From positions 62,001-126,000 of the forward strand of contig NZ_JOHR01000005.1 of the NCBI RefSeq assembly GCF_000719775.1: 64,000 nucleotides of DNA, read 5' to 3'. Source of the stretch: Streptomyces sp. NRRL F-5135 (lineage in GTDB: Bacteria; Actinomycetota; Actinomycetes; Streptomycetales; Streptomycetaceae). The translations under genes were made by a program, and so were the position numbers. Position 1 is the first letter of the stretch, and each line of letters starts with the position of its first letter. Shown piece by piece: positions 34,173-44,300 of the stretch. Below the pieces are notes generated by a model that saw only the letters and a program-made list of their open reading frames with translations, was not told where the DNA came from and searched no databases.

Positions 34173-35519
34173 CTACCCCCGCTCAGCGGGATCCTGCCCA
34201 CCCGCACCCGTACCCGCCCCCGTACCCGCGTCGTCAACATCAACGACGTCCGCATCCGCGTCCACATCCACATCGGTGGCCGGATCCGCTTCCGCGACCG
34301 GCAGCCGTACGGTCACCACCAGCCCGCCGCCCTCGCCCCCGGGCTCCGCCTCGACCGTCCCCCCGTGCGCCTTGGCGATCGAGCGGACGATGGAGAGCCC
34401 GAGGCCGGCGCCCCGGCCCATGCGGTCCCGGCCCTCGCCCCGCCGGAACGGCTCGAACAGCGCGGGCACGTCCTCCTCCGCCACCACCGGACCGGTGTTG
34501 CGGACCACCAGCTCCGCGCCCCTGACCCGGATGTCCACGCTGCCGCCGGGCACGTTGTACGTCACCGCGTTGACCAGCAGGTTCCCCACCATCTGGCCGA
34601 GCAGCAGCCGGTTACCCCGTACGCGCTCCGCGTCCGTCACCACCACCGACCGGTCCAGCCGGTGCCTGGCCGCCTCCTCCGCGACCGCCTCGCCGAGGTC
34701 GATCAGCTCCTTGTCCTGCACCTCGCGCTCGCTGCGCGCCAGGACCAGCAGCCCCTCGATCAGCTGCTCGCTGCGCCGGTTGTTGTCGAGGAGGGTCTTC
34801 TTCGTACGGGCCAGCTCCTCCGCCGTACAGCCCTCGTCCAGTCCGACCTGGATCGCGGTGCGCTGGGTCGCCAAGGGGGTGCGCAGCTCGTGCGAGGCGT
34901 TCGCGATGAACCGGCGCTGGCTGTCGAACGCCTTCTGGAGCCGCGCCAGCAGCGCGTCCAGCGTGTCCCCGAGTTCCTTCAGCTCGTCGTCCGGGCCGTT
35001 CGCCCCGATCCGCTCGTGGAGGTTGCGCTCCGAGAGCCGCCGGGCCTGCGCGGTCATGGCGTGCACCGGGCGCAGCACGCGGCCGGCCGTCCACCAGCCG
35101 ACCCCCACCGCGCAGGCCGCCATCACCACGAGCGCGGCGACGGACCAGAACAGCATCTCGTCGGAGGCGACGTCCGTGACGGTGTCCGTGAGCTGGTAGG
35201 CGGTGACCGGCGCGATCTGCTGTTCGCTGATCAGGCCGGGTACGGACGCGGACGGCGGCGTGGGAGCCACCTGCACCGGCGTCACCCGGCCGGCGATCTC
35301 GTCGGCCTCGGTCTGCGTACTGGCGCTGGAGAGCAGGTTGACGATCGTGAGCAGACAGCCGCCGAGGACCAGGAAGACCCAGCCGTAGATCAGCGCGACC
35401 CGGGTGCGGATGGTGGTGGCACGGGCGCCGAGGGAGACGGCCCCGCGCAGCCGGAGGGCCCGTATCCGGGGGCGGGGACGGCGCCCGCGCGAGGTCTTCG
35501 TACCGCTGCCGCTGCTCAC
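34173..35519 (-). CDS. Sensor histidine kinase of an OmpR-type two-component system
   Basis: The 448-residue protein has two membrane helices (VALIYGWVFLVLGGCLLTIV; EMLFWSVAALVVMAACAVGV) flanking about 70 extracellular residues. A HAMP domain follows, then DHp phosphoacceptor FIANASHELRTPLATQR (His near residue 209) and the ATPase domain (N-box NLLVNAVTYN, GRGAGLGLSIVRSIAKAHGG). The tail is a Asp/Val/Ala and Gly/Thr repeat. The GTG start overlaps the regulator stop by 4 bp (GTGA). The signal is unknown. The tail-end repeat of GGCTACCC words (34140-34180) lies at its stop codon. Confidence 0.87.
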   Translation of the reverse strand: MSSGSGTKTSRGRRPRPRIRALRLRGAVSLGARATTIRTRVALIYGWVFLVLGGCLLTIVNLLSSASTQTEADEIAGRVTPVQVAPTPPSASVPGLISEQQIAPVTAYQLTDTVTDVASDEMLFWSVAALVVMAACAVGVGWWTAGRVLRPVHAMTAQARRLSERNLHERIGANGPDDELKELGDTLDALLARLQKAFDSQRRFIANASHELRTPLATQRTAIQVGLDEGCTAEELARTKKTLLDNNRRSEQLIEGLLVLARSEREVQDKELIDLGEAVAEEAARHRLDRSVVVTDAERVRGNRLLLGQMVGNLLVNAVTYNVPGGSVDIRVRGAELVVRNTGPVVAEEDVPALFEPFRRGEGRDRMGRGAGLGLSIVRSIAKAHGGTVEAEPGGEGGGLVVTVRLPVAEADPATDVDVDADADVVDVDDAGTGAGTGAGGQDPAERG

Positions 35520-36169
35520 AGCGTGTATCCCACCCCCTGCACGGTACGGATCAGCGGCGGGTCCCCCAGCTTGGACCGCAGCTTGCTCAGGCAGACCCGT
35601 ACCGCGCCCGTGAAGGGATCGGCGTGCGCGTCCCAGGCGCGCTCCAGCAGTTCCTCGGCCGAGACCGGCGCCCCGTCCGCCTCCAGCAGGATCTGGAGCA
35701 CGGAGAACTCCTTGGGCGACAGGTCCAGCTCACGGCCGTCCCGCGTCGCCGTCCGCCGTACGGAGTCCAGCCGTACCCCGTGCCGCTCCAGCTGCGGCGG
35801 TACGGGCCGGGCGCTGCGCCGCCGCAGGGCGCGCACCCGCGAGACCAGCTCGGGGAAGTCGAACGGCTTGCCCAGGTAGTCGTCGGCGCCCAGGTCGAGC
35901 CCTTCGACGCGGTCCTCCATGGACACGGACGCGGTGAGCATGAGGATGCGCGTGCGGGAGGCGTCGGCGACGAGCTTGCGCGCGACGTCGTCGCCGTGCA
36001 CGCGCGGGAGGTCGCGGTCGAGCACGACGACGTCGTAGTCGTGCAGGCCCAGGTAGGCGAGCGCCGCGTCCCCGCTGTACACGGTGTCGACGGCGAACCC
36101 CGCGCGCCGCAGCCCGGTGGCCACCAACTCCGCCAGGACCTCCTCGTCCTCGGCGACCAGTACCCGCAT
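35516..36169 (-). CDS. OmpR-family response regulator
   Basis: The 218-residue regulator has the acidic pocket E7-D8, phosphoacceptor D51 (YDVVVLDRDLPRVHGDD), Thr in ILMLTASVSMEDR and Lys in GADDYLGKPFDFPEL. A winged helix follows (LSPKEFSVLQILLEADG, VRVCLSKLRSKLGDPPLIRT, GVGYTL). It is cotranscribed with the kinase that overlaps its stop. An in-frame ATG at 36250 with a stronger ribosome-binding site (GGGAGGGAAAGGG) would add 27 residues, so the start is uncertain. Confidence 0.87.
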   Translation of the reverse strand: MRVLVAEDEEVLAELVATGLRRAGFAVDTVYSGDAALAYLGLHDYDVVVLDRDLPRVHGDDVARKLVADASRTRILMLTASVSMEDRVEGLDLGADDYLGKPFDFPELVSRVRALRRRSARPVPPQLERHGVRLDSVRRTATRDGRELDLSPKEFSVLQILLEADGAPVSAEELLERAWDAHADPFTGAVRVCLSKLRSKLGDPPLIRTVQGVGYTL

Positions 36170-36367
36170 GCTCCCGTCCCCTGTCCCGTTGCCCGCCCCG
36201 ACTCGTTCCGCCCCGGCCCTGTCCGTCCCGGCCCCGTCCGCCTCGTACATGATGCCCTTTCCCTCCCAGGATGGGCCTGGGATCGGCCTGTCTACCGCAA
36301 TGGGGGTTTCGCAAAGCTCTCCCCCCGTAAACGTGGGCGACTCGCCGCAAGAGGCTCGGATACGATA

Positions 36368-36400
36368 TTGACATTCCGTAGACCGATCGGTCACCCCGTG
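36368..36400 (+). promoter_or_regulatory. TTGACA hexamer and perfect 12-bp palindrome upstream of metG
   Basis: A consensus -35 TTGACA lies at 36368-36373. The palindrome GACCGATCGGTC follows at 36381-36392, between it and the start codon. A good -10 at normal spacing is not clear, so assignment as the metG promoter is tentative. The palindrome could be an operator for either divergent gene. Confidence 0.4.
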
Positions 36401-36423
36401 TAGCGAATTGGGAGCAGCCTGCA

Positions 36424-38163
36424 ATGGCTCGACACCTCATCACCAGCGCCCTTCCGTACATCAACGGGATCAAGCACCTGGGCAACATGGTGGGGTCCAT
36501 GCTCCCGGCGGACGTGTACGCGCGGTATCTGCGCCAGCGCGGCCACGAGGTCCTGTACATCTGTGCCACCGACGAGCACGGCACCCCCGCCGAGCTGGCC
36601 GCCAAGGAGGCGGGCGTGCCGGTGGACGCGTTCTGCGCCGAGCAGCACGACGCGCAGAAGGCCATCTACGACGGATTCGAGCTCGCGTTCGACTATTTCG
36701 GGCGCAGCTCCTCCGCCGAGAACCGCGACATCACCCAGCACTTCGCGCGCCGGCTCAAGGAGAACGGCTTCATCGAGGAGCGGGCGATCCGCCAGGTCTT
36801 CTCGATCGCCGACGACCGCTTCCTGCCGGACCGCTACATCGTCGGCACGTGCCCGCACTGCGGTTACGACAAGGCCCGCGGCGACCAGTGCGAGAACTGC
36901 ACGCGCGTGCTGGACCCGACGGACCTGATCGAGCCGCGCTCCGCGATCAGCGGCAGCAGCGATCTGGAGGTCCGCGAGACCAAGCACCTCTTCCTCCTCC
37001 AGTCGAAGCTGGCGGGCGAGGTCGAGCGCTGGATCGACGCGACGAGCGAGGAGTGGCCGCAGCTCGCCTCCTCCATCGCCCGCAAGTGGCTGACCGAGGG
37101 ACTGCACGACCGGGCGATCACCCGTGACCTGGACTGGGGCGTGCCGGTCCCGGCGGACACCTGGCCGGACCTGGCGGCCGAGGGCAAGGTCTTCTACGTC
37201 TGGTTCGACGCGCCGGTCGAGTACATCGGCGCGACGAAGGAGTGGGCGGACGCCGCGCCGGACACCGGCACGGAGGACCGTGACTGGAAGTCGTGGTGGT
37301 ACGACGCCGACGACACGGTCCGCTACACCGAGTTCATGGCCAAGGACAACGTCCCGTTCCACACGGTGATGTTCCCCGCCACCCAGCTGGGCACCCGCGA
37401 GCCGTGGAAGAAGGTCGACTACGTCAAGGCGTTCAACTGGCTGAACTACTACGGCGGGAAGTTCTCCACGTCCCAGAAGCGGGGCATCTTCACGGACGCC
37501 GCGCTGGAGCTGCTGCCGGCCGACTACTGGCGCTACTTCCTGATGGCGAACGCGCCGGAGTCGGACGACACCTCCTTCTCCTGGGAGCACTTCACGGCGA
37601 CGGTCAACAAGGACCTCGCCGACACCCTCGGCAACTTCGTCAACCGCGTGCTGTCCTTCTCGCGCAAGCGCTTCGGCGACGCCGTACCGGCGGGCAGTGC
37701 GGCCGGCCCGGCGGAGGCGCGGCTGGGCGAGGAGATCGCGCGGCTGCTCGCGGAGTACGAGGGCCACATGGAGGCGCTCCAGTTCCGCAAGGCGGCGGCG
37801 GCGCTGCGCGCGCTGTGGTCGGCGGGCAACTCCTACCTGGAGGAGAAGGCCCCCTGGCTGGAGATCAAGACCGACGAGGAGGGCGCGGCGCTGACCCTCC
37901 GTACGGCGATGAACCTGATCCATCTCTACGCGGTGGTCTCCGAACCGTTCATCCCGGCGTCCGCGAGGGCGATGCGCTCGGCGTTCGCGCTGGCCGACGA
38001 CACGGCGGCCTGGGTGTCGGCGGAGGAGGCGAAGGCGCTGGCGTCGGTCCCGGCGGGTACGGCGTTCACGGTGCCCCCGGTGCTGTTCGCGAAGATCACG
38101 GACGAGGAACTGGCCGCGTACCGCGAGCGCTTCGGCGGCGAGGGCGAGGAGCCGGCCGCGTAG
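36424..38163 (+). CDS. metG: Methionine--tRNA ligase
   Basis: The 579-residue class Ia synthetase has [15 protein letters not shown] at the start (HIGH equivalent), a zinc-binding knuckle [17 protein letters not shown] near residue 143, [15 protein letters not shown] and the KMSKS equivalent KFSTSQKRG near residue 346. The length is that of the short bacterial form without the C-terminal tRNA-binding dimer domain. ATG 36424 follows GGGAG at 9 bp. It is divergent from the two-component system. Confidence 0.97.
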   Translation: MARHLITSALPYINGIKHLGNMVGSMLPADVYARYLRQRGHEVLYICATDEHGTPAELAAKEAGVPVDAFCAEQHDAQKAIYDGFELAFDYFGRSSSAENRDITQHFARRLKENGFIEERAIRQVFSIADDRFLPDRYIVGTCPHCGYDKARGDQCENCTRVLDPTDLIEPRSAISGSSDLEVRETKHLFLLQSKLAGEVERWIDATSEEWPQLASSIARKWLTEGLHDRAITRDLDWGVPVPADTWPDLAAEGKVFYVWFDAPVEYIGATKEWADAAPDTGTEDRDWKSWWYDADDTVRYTEFMAKDNVPFHTVMFPATQLGTREPWKKVDYVKAFNWLNYYGGKFSTSQKRGIFTDAALELLPADYWRYFLMANAPESDDTSFSWEHFTATVNKDLADTLGNFVNRVLSFSRKRFGDAVPAGSAAGPAEARLGEEIARLLAEYEGHMEALQFRKAAAALRALWSAGNSYLEEKAPWLEIKTDEEGAALTLRTAMNLIHLYAVVSEPFIPASARAMRSAFALADDTAAWVSAEEAKALASVPAGTAFTVPPVLFAKITDEELAAYRERFGGEGEEPAA

Positions 38164-38486
38164 GGCGGTGCCGACTGACCCGCACACCCCAGGGTGCTCG
38201 GGCCGCACCACGCCGCCGCCCGAGCGCCCGCCAGTGAGGTATCCGGATGCTCGGATACTCGGACGCCCTGATCAGCACATCGCCATATGTGCACTCCGTC
38301 GGAGAACAGGTTTTCCGGACCAGCGAACAAGCTGTTCAACGGTTCAGCGGACCAACCGATCGGCGGACCAACGGGCCAAACGCTCACCGGACCGTCTGAT
38401 CAGTCCCATCAGTCCGATCACCGGATCGGCGACCATCAGATGGTCCGACCGTCACGTGGTCCGAACATCGGGGCGCGCTCGCCCGC
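38164..38486. other. 323-bp region between metG and the L,D-transpeptidase gene
   Basis: No gene is seen. The sequence is less GC-rich than its surroundings and contains several short imperfect repeats of CGGACCANCG (38320-38400) and small inverted repeats such as GACCATCAGATGGTC (38431-38445). One of these could be a terminator serving the convergent genes. Confidence 0.45.
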
Positions 38487-39305
38487 TCACCGGCCGAGCG
38501 CGTTCCAGTCCCCCATCACCACCACCGGCCGCTTCGCCGGGTCGAGCAGCCGCAGCAGTTCCCTCATCCGCTCGCGCGGCAGCGAGACACAGCCCTGGGT
38601 CGCGCCTCCGTGGTCCACATGGAGCCAGATGCCCCCGCCCTTCTCCGCGCCGAGCGGCCGGGTCCAGTCGAGCGGGGTGGTGCCGGGCTTCCTGTTGTAG
38701 TTGATGGCGACGACGTAGTCGAAGGACCCCGCCAGCGGCTCCCCCTGGGCCCCGTTGCCGGTCGCCGTGAAGGCGGGCCCCCGGTCGTACGGAAGCTTCG
38801 TGCCGGGATCGGCGAGCCTGCCGCCCGCGTCCGTGAGCCCGAACACCCCGATGGGGCTGCGCAGGTCGCCCACCCGGTGGTCGTCGGTCCAGCCGCGCAC
38901 GGCGTTGTGGGCGGGCCACTCGTCGGAGGCGGGCTGCCAGCCGGTGTCCGGATCGCGCTCGTAGACCCGGACGGCGGACCGGTCGGAGTCCCGGTCGGCG
39001 CCGGTCACCACCACGGCCTGGGAGGTCTTCGACGGGATCGCGGCGCGGGTCGCCGCGCCGAGGCCGGGGATCTCCTCGGGTTCGAGTGCGCGCGGTGCCA
39101 TCACGAGCTGACTGGGGCCCCCGCTCGCGGCGGGCCCCGCGTTGTCCACCTGGGCGGAGGCGTCGGCCCGGCCGGGGGCGTCGGCGGAACCGGCCGGGCC
39201 CGCACAGCCGGTGACGAGCAGTCCGACGGCCAGCAGCCAGGCGGCGGGCAACAGGCTCCCGACCGGCCGGAGCCGGTGTACGGGACGAGGGGAGCGGTCG
39301 GGCAT
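38487..39305 (-). CDS. L,D-transpeptidase (YkuD) lipoprotein
   Basis: The 272-residue protein has a signal peptide ending in a lipobox (LLVTGCAG, Cys about residue 34), so the enzyme is anchored to the outer face of the membrane. The YkuD domain spans roughly residues 95-265, with catalytic signature HVDHGGATQGCVSLP (His and Cys). It probably cross-links or anchors peptidoglycan by 3-3 bonds. ATG 39305 begins the signal peptide. The gene is convergent with metG. Confidence 0.87.
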   Translation of the reverse strand: MPDRSPRPVHRLRPVGSLLPAAWLLAVGLLVTGCAGPAGSADAPGRADASAQVDNAGPAASGGPSQLVMAPRALEPEEIPGLGAATRAAIPSKTSQAVVVTGADRDSDRSAVRVYERDPDTGWQPASDEWPAHNAVRGWTDDHRVGDLRSPIGVFGLTDAGGRLADPGTKLPYDRGPAFTATGNGAQGEPLAGSFDYVVAINYNRKPGTTPLDWTRPLGAEKGGGIWLHVDHGGATQGCVSLPRERMRELLRLLDPAKRPVVVMGDWNALGR

Positions 39306-39661
39306 GTGCGCGGCCCCTTTCGTGTCTCGTCGTCGGATCGCCTGTCCCTGACGCCGGGACAGGTTCCGCCCACGTGCCGAAGTCTGCGCCGCCGGTCATC
39401 GTACGGACATCCCCGACGGCCCCCGGCGCGTCATCACCATCCCCTGTACGACCGTCTTGCCGAGTCGGGCAGCGTTCAACGTGCCGTGAGACACCTCGAT
39501 GAGGCGGCCCCAGCCCGGGCCGGGCCCCCACGAGACACACGGAGCGCGCCCACCGGCCGCCCGACGGTCGCCCGTTGACGGGCGCGGTCGCGGCACCGCG
39601 GCCGACCTCCCGGCTCTCACCACCGGACACGCACGCAGCCGCGGGCGCTCTCGGCGCAAGA
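39306..39661. other. Intergenic region upstream of the L,D-transpeptidase gene
   Basis: About 355 bp between the L,D-transpeptidase start and the aspS terminator. I see no supported gene or strong structure. Promoter elements for the transpeptidase must be here but are not distinctive. Confidence 0.4.
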
Positions 39662-39694
39662 GGCTGGGGGCCGTACCCCGTACGGCCCCCAGCC
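39662..39694 (-). terminator. aspS terminator
   Basis: GGCTGGGGGCCGTAC (39662-39676) and GTACGGCCCCCAGCC (39680-39694) pair perfectly over 15 bp around a 3-base CCC loop. It lies 70 bp past the aspS stop codon in its direction of transcription. Confidence 0.88.
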
Positions 39695-39720
39695 CCTCAC
39701 ACTCGCTCCGAGCCGGCACG

Positions 39721-39764
39721 CACCGCGCGGCTCATCCCGCGCACACCGCGCGGCTCATCCCGCG
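39721..39764. repeat. 21-bp direct duplication beside the aspS stop codon
   Basis: Two identical 21-bp copies starting CACCGCGCGG lie at 39721-39741 and 39744-39764 (period 23). The second abuts the aspS stop codon at 39765. It probably arose by local slippage. Confidence 0.85.
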
Positions 39765-41537
39765 TCAGTCCCCCGGCTTCGCCACCGGCTTGCGCAGCGC
39801 GATGTTCAGCTCCCGCAGCCGGCTCTCCTCCAGCTCCGTGGGCGCGCCCATCATCAGGTCCTGCGCGTTGCCGTTCAGCGGGAAGGCGATCGTCTCCCGG
39901 ATGTTCGGCTCGTCCGCCAGCAGCATGACGATACGGTCCACGCCCGGTGCGATGCCGCCGTGCGGCGGGGCGCCGAGGCGGAAGGCGCGGAGCATGCCCG
40001 CGAACTCGTGTTCCACGGTCTCCCGGTCGTAGCCCGCGATCTCGAACGCCTTGAGCATCAGCTCCGGCTTGTGGTTACGGATCGCGCCCGACGACAGCTC
40101 GATCCCGTTGCAGACGATGTCGTACTGCCACGCCAGGACGTCCAGCGGGTCCTGGGTCTCCAGGGCCTCCAGGCCGCCCTGCGGCATCGAGAACGGGTTG
40201 TGCGAGAAGTCGATCTTCCCGGTGTCCTCGTCCTTCTCGTACATCGGGAAGTCGACGATCCAGCAGAACCGGAAGACGCCCTCCTCGAAGTGCCCGGCGC
40301 GCTTCGCGGCCTCGACCCGCACCGCGCTCATGATCTTCGAGACCTCGTCGAACTCGCCCGCGCCGAAGAAGACCGCGTGGCCGGGGACCAGGGACAGCCG
40401 CTCGGTGAGGACCTTGACGTTCTCCTCGGTGAGGAACTTGGCGATCGGGCCGCTCAGCGCGCCGTCGTCGCCGACCCGGACCCAGGCCAGCCCCTTCGCG
40501 CCCTGCTCGACGGCGTACTCACCGAGCCCGTCGAAGAACTTGCGCGACTGGCCCGCCGTGTCCGGCACCGGCAGCGCGCGCACGTGCTTGCCGGCGAACG
40601 CCTTGAACTCGGAGCCCTCGAAGACGTCCGAGATGTCCACCAGCTCCAGCCGGGCGCGCAGGTCCGGCTTGTCGTTGCCGTACTTGAGCATGGACTCCCG
40701 GTACGGGATCCGCGGGAACGGCGAGGTGACATGGCGGCCGCCGCCGAACTCCTCGAACAGCTCCGTCATCAGCTTCTCGATCGGCCGGAAGACGTCCTCC
40801 TGCTCGACGAAGCTCATCTCGACGTCGAGCTGGTAGAACTCGCCGGGCGAGCGGTCGGCGCGGGCGTCCTCGTCACGGAAGCACGGGGCGATCTGGAAGT
40901 AGCGGTCGAAGCCCGAGATCATCAGCAGCTGCTTGAACTGCTGCGGGGCCTGCGGCAGCGCGTAGAACTTGCCGGGGTTCAGCCGCGAGGGCACCACGAA
41001 GTCACGAGCGCCCTCGGGAGAGGTCGCGGTGAGGATCGGGGTCGCCATCTCGTTGAAGCCGAGCGCGGTCATCTTGTGCCGGATGGCGGAGATGACGGCC
41101 GTGCGCAGCATGATGTTGCGGTGCATGCGCTCTCGGCGCAGGTCGAGGAAGCGGTACTCCAGGCGGCGCTCCTCGTTGACGCCGTCCTCGGTGTTGATCG
41201 TGAACGGCAGCGGGCCCGCCGAGCCGAGGATCTCGACCTCCGAGACCTCGATCTCGATCTCGCCGGTGGGCAGCTCCGGGTTGACGTTCTCCGCACCGCG
41301 CGCGGAGACCGTGCCGTCGACGCGGACGACGGTCTCCTTGGTGAGCTTGGACAGCTCCTCGTTCGCGGGGGTGCCGGGGCGGGCGACCAGCTGGACCAGA
41401 CCGTAGTGGTCCCGCAGATCGATGAAGAGGATGCCGCCCAGGTCTCGGCGATTGTGCAGCCAGCCGCTCAGTCGGACGTCGGTGCCGACGTCAGAGGCGC
41501 GGAGCTCGCCGCAGGTGTGGGACCTGTACCGATGCAT
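39765..41537 (-). CDS. aspS: Aspartate--tRNA ligase
   Basis: The 590-residue bacterial-type class IIb synthetase starts with [20 protein letters not shown], an OB-fold anticodon-binding domain (residues 1-110). The catalytic domain has motif 2 [20 protein letters not shown] and motif 3 [20 protein letters not shown], and the large GAD insertion lies between about residues 290 and 420. Length matches bacterial AspRS. ATG 41537 is chosen from family starts. It is followed by a terminator. Confidence 0.96.
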   Translation of the reverse strand: MHRYRSHTCGELRASDVGTDVRLSGWLHNRRDLGGILFIDLRDHYGLVQLVARPGTPANEELSKLTKETVVRVDGTVSARGAENVNPELPTGEIEIEVSEVEILGSAGPLPFTINTEDGVNEERRLEYRFLDLRRERMHRNIMLRTAVISAIRHKMTALGFNEMATPILTATSPEGARDFVVPSRLNPGKFYALPQAPQQFKQLLMISGFDRYFQIAPCFRDEDARADRSPGEFYQLDVEMSFVEQEDVFRPIEKLMTELFEEFGGGRHVTSPFPRIPYRESMLKYGNDKPDLRARLELVDISDVFEGSEFKAFAGKHVRALPVPDTAGQSRKFFDGLGEYAVEQGAKGLAWVRVGDDGALSGPIAKFLTEENVKVLTERLSLVPGHAVFFGAGEFDEVSKIMSAVRVEAAKRAGHFEEGVFRFCWIVDFPMYEKDEDTGKIDFSHNPFSMPQGGLEALETQDPLDVLAWQYDIVCNGIELSSGAIRNHKPELMLKAFEIAGYDRETVEHEFAGMLRAFRLGAPPHGGIAPGVDRIVMLLADEPNIRETIAFPLNGNAQDLMMGAPTELEESRLRELNIALRKPVAKPGD

Positions 41538-41651
41538 CGTCGTTCATCCAGTCTTAGCAAGTCGGGAGGGGCCGGAAGATACAAGGCTACCGCCCGGGTG
41601 ACGGGGCACCCTCGGTGGCAATGCATGCACACATCTTCATAAAGTGGGGCA

Positions 41652-44300
41652 ATGCGCACCGAGGATCTCCTGGCCGCCATCGCAACGGGACTGTGGCGGT
41701 GGGACACCGTGTCCAGGACGGTCACCCTCGACGCGGAGGCGGCCCGCCTGCTCGGGCTGCCCGCGGAGCCCGCCGTCCTGTCCGAGAGCGAGGCCCGCGC
41801 CCGCTTCCACCCCGTCGACTGGAACGAGGTCGACGGCATCGTGCACCTCGCCATCGCCGAGGAGACCCTCGCCGAGGCCCGGCTGCGGATCATGGACGGG
41901 AACGGCCGGGTGCTGCGGACGGTGCGGTCCCGGGCCAAGCCGGTCGTCACCTCCCACGAGGACGGGCGGCGCGACTTCGTCATGTACGGCACGGTCCAGG
42001 AGGTCGCCGAGCCCCAGCCGGGGAGGACGGTGGAGGGCGGGCCGGTCACCGGCGACTGGCGCCGCTCGCGCGAGGCGTTCCTGCTGGACGCGGGGCGGGC
42101 GCTGGCCGAGGCGCGGTCCACGGAGGAGGTGCTGCGGGTCGCCGCGTCGCTGTCGATGCCGGGCTTCTCGCCGGACGGGCTGGCGGTCTTCAGCGTCACG
42201 GCCCTCCCGGGGGCGCCGGGTACGACGGGTGCGACGGGTGCGACGAGTGCGGCGGGCGCGGCCGGCACGGCAGGTGCGGCCGAAGGCTCGGGCGGCCCGG
42301 ACGGACCGGACGGACCGAGCGACCCGGACGGCCCGGGCGCCACGAGAACGCCGGGCCCGGCAGCGACCACCGCGTCCGCCGGACGGCTCACCATCATCGG
42401 GCACCACGGGCACACGGCCGACGACGTGGTGCCGTTCCAGGAGATGACGCTCGACACCGACTATCCGGCGGCCGAGGTGGTACGGACCGGGCGGGCCGTC
42501 TATCTGCCCACGCCGGAGTCGTACCGCGCCCGCTATCCCTCCACCTGGCATTACGTCCAGCGCTTCGAACGCCGCTCCTGGGCCTTCCTCCCGCTCGTCG
42601 TGGCGGGCCGCACGCTCGGCACCTGGATGGCCGCCTTCAAGCACCGGGTCGCCTTCTCCCCCGACGAGCGGTCCGTCCTGACGACGGTGGCACGGATGCT
42701 GGCGCAGGCGCTGGACCGCGCCGGGACCGTCGAGTCCGAGCGCGAGCTGTCCCTGGGCCTCCAGCGCTCGATGATGCCCACGCTCGGGCTCCAGGTGCCG
42801 GGGATGACGGTGGTGGCGCGGTACGTGCCGACCGGCGGCGGCCTCCAGGTCGGCGGCGACTGGTACGACATGATCCCGCTGCCGGGCGGGCGGTCCGGGG
42901 CGGGCGGGCGGTCCGGGGCGGAGGGTCGCCCGGGCCGGTTCGCGCTGGTCATCGGGGACGTACAGGGGCATGACGTACGGGCGGCGGGCCTGATGGGGCA
43001 GTTGCGGACCGCGCTGCGGGCGTACGCCTCGGAGGGCCACCGGCCGGACGCCGTCCTCGCACGCGCCTCGCGTTTCCTGGTCGGGCTCCAGGAGTACCCG
43101 GCACAGGCGGTTCCGGGCGGCCGGGACGCCGGCGCGGGCACCGCTCGTACGGGAGCCGTCGGCGGAGGCGGGAGCGGGGCCGGGGCCGGGAGCGGGGCCG
43201 GCGGCGTGACCGACCTGACCGACGAGGAGTACATCGTCTCCGGCCCGCGCTTCGCGACCTGCCTCTACCTGGAGGTGGACCCGGAGACCGGGATCATCGA
43301 GATCGCCCGCGCCGGTCATCCCGACCCGGTGATCCGTACGGCGGACGGGATGGCGGTCGTACGGGAGACTGCGGGCGGACTGCCGCTCGGCATCGAGGAG
43401 GACTCCGACTACCCGACGACCAGGCTCGTGCTGGACCCGGGCGAGACGCTCATGCTGTGCACGGACGGCCTGATCGAGACGGGCGGGCACGACCTGGCGA
43501 CCGGCTGGGCCCGGCTGCGGCCGGTCCTGGAGGCGGCCGGCGGGACCGGCGAGGCGGCGCTGGAGAAGCTCGCCGACGACCTGGTCCAGGCGGTGCACGG
43601 CCCGGCCTCGCACTACACGACCGGGCCGCTGCCGGACCGCCGCGAGGACGACGTCGCCCTGCTGCTGCTCGGCAGGGACCTGCCGGAGGGCCGTACGGGC
43701 GCGGGGGCGGCTTTCGACGGCACGGCCCTCGGCGCGGGTACGGGCGGGGACGCGGGCACGGCGGGTACGGGGGCCGGGCGGGCGCCGGCACCGCCGCGCC
43801 GTATCGCGCTGACCGTCGCCCAGGCCGAGCCGGAGCGGATCGCGGACGCCCGCCGGCAGCTGTGCATGCTGCTGCACGACTGGGAGAACGCGGAGCAGCT
43901 CGACGCGGCCGAGCTGATGGTCTCCGAGATGGCGACGAACGTCCTGGTGCACACCGACGGGGACGCGCTGCTGTACGCGGAGGTGAGAGGCGCGCGGGGG
44001 GAGCGGCGGCTACGGGTCGAGGTCGCCGACACCAGCGACGAACTGCCGCACGTACGCACCCCGGGCGAGCTGGCGTCCGGCGGGCGGGGACTGGTGCTGC
44101 TGGGGATGCTGGCGGACGCGTGGGGGGTGGATCCGCGCGGGGAGGGCAAGTCGATCTGGTTCGAACTCCGCGAGCGCGAGGAGGACGAGGAGAGGGAGAA
44201 GGGCGAGGAGGGGGCGGGGGCCCCGGAATCCCGGCCGGTCCGGCCCGGAGCGCCGCCGGAGCCGCCCGGGCCGGCGGCGGGACCGCCGGGACCGGGATAG
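41652..44300 (+). CDS. Multi-domain PP2C/SpoIIE phosphatase with PAS/GAF and RsbW-like kinase domains
   Basis: The 882-residue stress-signalling protein has a PAS-like N-terminus (residues 1-115) and a GAF-like domain from about 135 to 345, interrupted by a Gly/Pro/Asp-rich insert. A SpoIIE phosphatase domain follows (about 375-680; GLQRSMMPTLG, QVGGDWYDMIPLP, VIGDVQGHDVRAAG, FATCLYLEVDPETG, LCTDGLIETG). The RsbW-like HATPase domain is at about 725-840 (ELMVSEMATNVLVHTDG, GGRGLVLLGMLADAWGV). It combines a phosphatase for anti-anti-sigma factors with an anti-sigma kinase. ATG 41652 was chosen. The 3' 688 bp overlap an open reading frame on the other strand. Confidence 0.9.
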   Translation: MRTEDLLAAIATGLWRWDTVSRTVTLDAEAARLLGLPAEPAVLSESEARARFHPVDWNEVDGIVHLAIAEETLAEARLRIMDGNGRVLRTVRSRAKPVVTSHEDGRRDFVMYGTVQEVAEPQPGRTVEGGPVTGDWRRSREAFLLDAGRALAEARSTEEVLRVAASLSMPGFSPDGLAVFSVTALPGAPGTTGATGATSAAGAAGTAGAAEGSGGPDGPDGPSDPDGPGATRTPGPAATTASAGRLTIIGHHGHTADDVVPFQEMTLDTDYPAAEVVRTGRAVYLPTPESYRARYPSTWHYVQRFERRSWAFLPLVVAGRTLGTWMAAFKHRVAFSPDERSVLTTVARMLAQALDRAGTVESERELSLGLQRSMMPTLGLQVPGMTVVARYVPTGGGLQVGGDWYDMIPLPGGRSGAGGRSGAEGRPGRFALVIGDVQGHDVRAAGLMGQLRTALRAYASEGHRPDAVLARASRFLVGLQEYPAQAVPGGRDAGAGTARTGAVGGGGSGAGAGSGAGGVTDLTDEEYIVSGPRFATCLYLEVDPETGIIEIARAGHPDPVIRTADGMAVVRETAGGLPLGIEEDSDYPTTRLVLDPGETLMLCTDGLIETGGHDLATGWARLRPVLEAAGGTGEAALEKLADDLVQAVHGPASHYTTGPLPDRREDDVALLLLGRDLPEGRTGAGAAFDGTALGAGTGGDAGTAGTGAGRAPAPPRRIALTVAQAEPERIADARRQLCMLLHDWENAEQLDAAELMVSEMATNVLVHTDGDALLYAEVRGARGERRLRVEVADTSDELPHVRTPGELASGGRGLVLLGMLADAWGVDPRGEGKSIWFELREREEDEEREKGEEGAGAPESRPVRPGAPPEPPGPAAGPPGPG

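Noticed and set aside
36240..36423. T-box or SAM riboswitch ahead of metG
   Set aside because: No T-box sequence, specifier stem or SAM core is visible. Only a palindrome and a TTGACA are seen.
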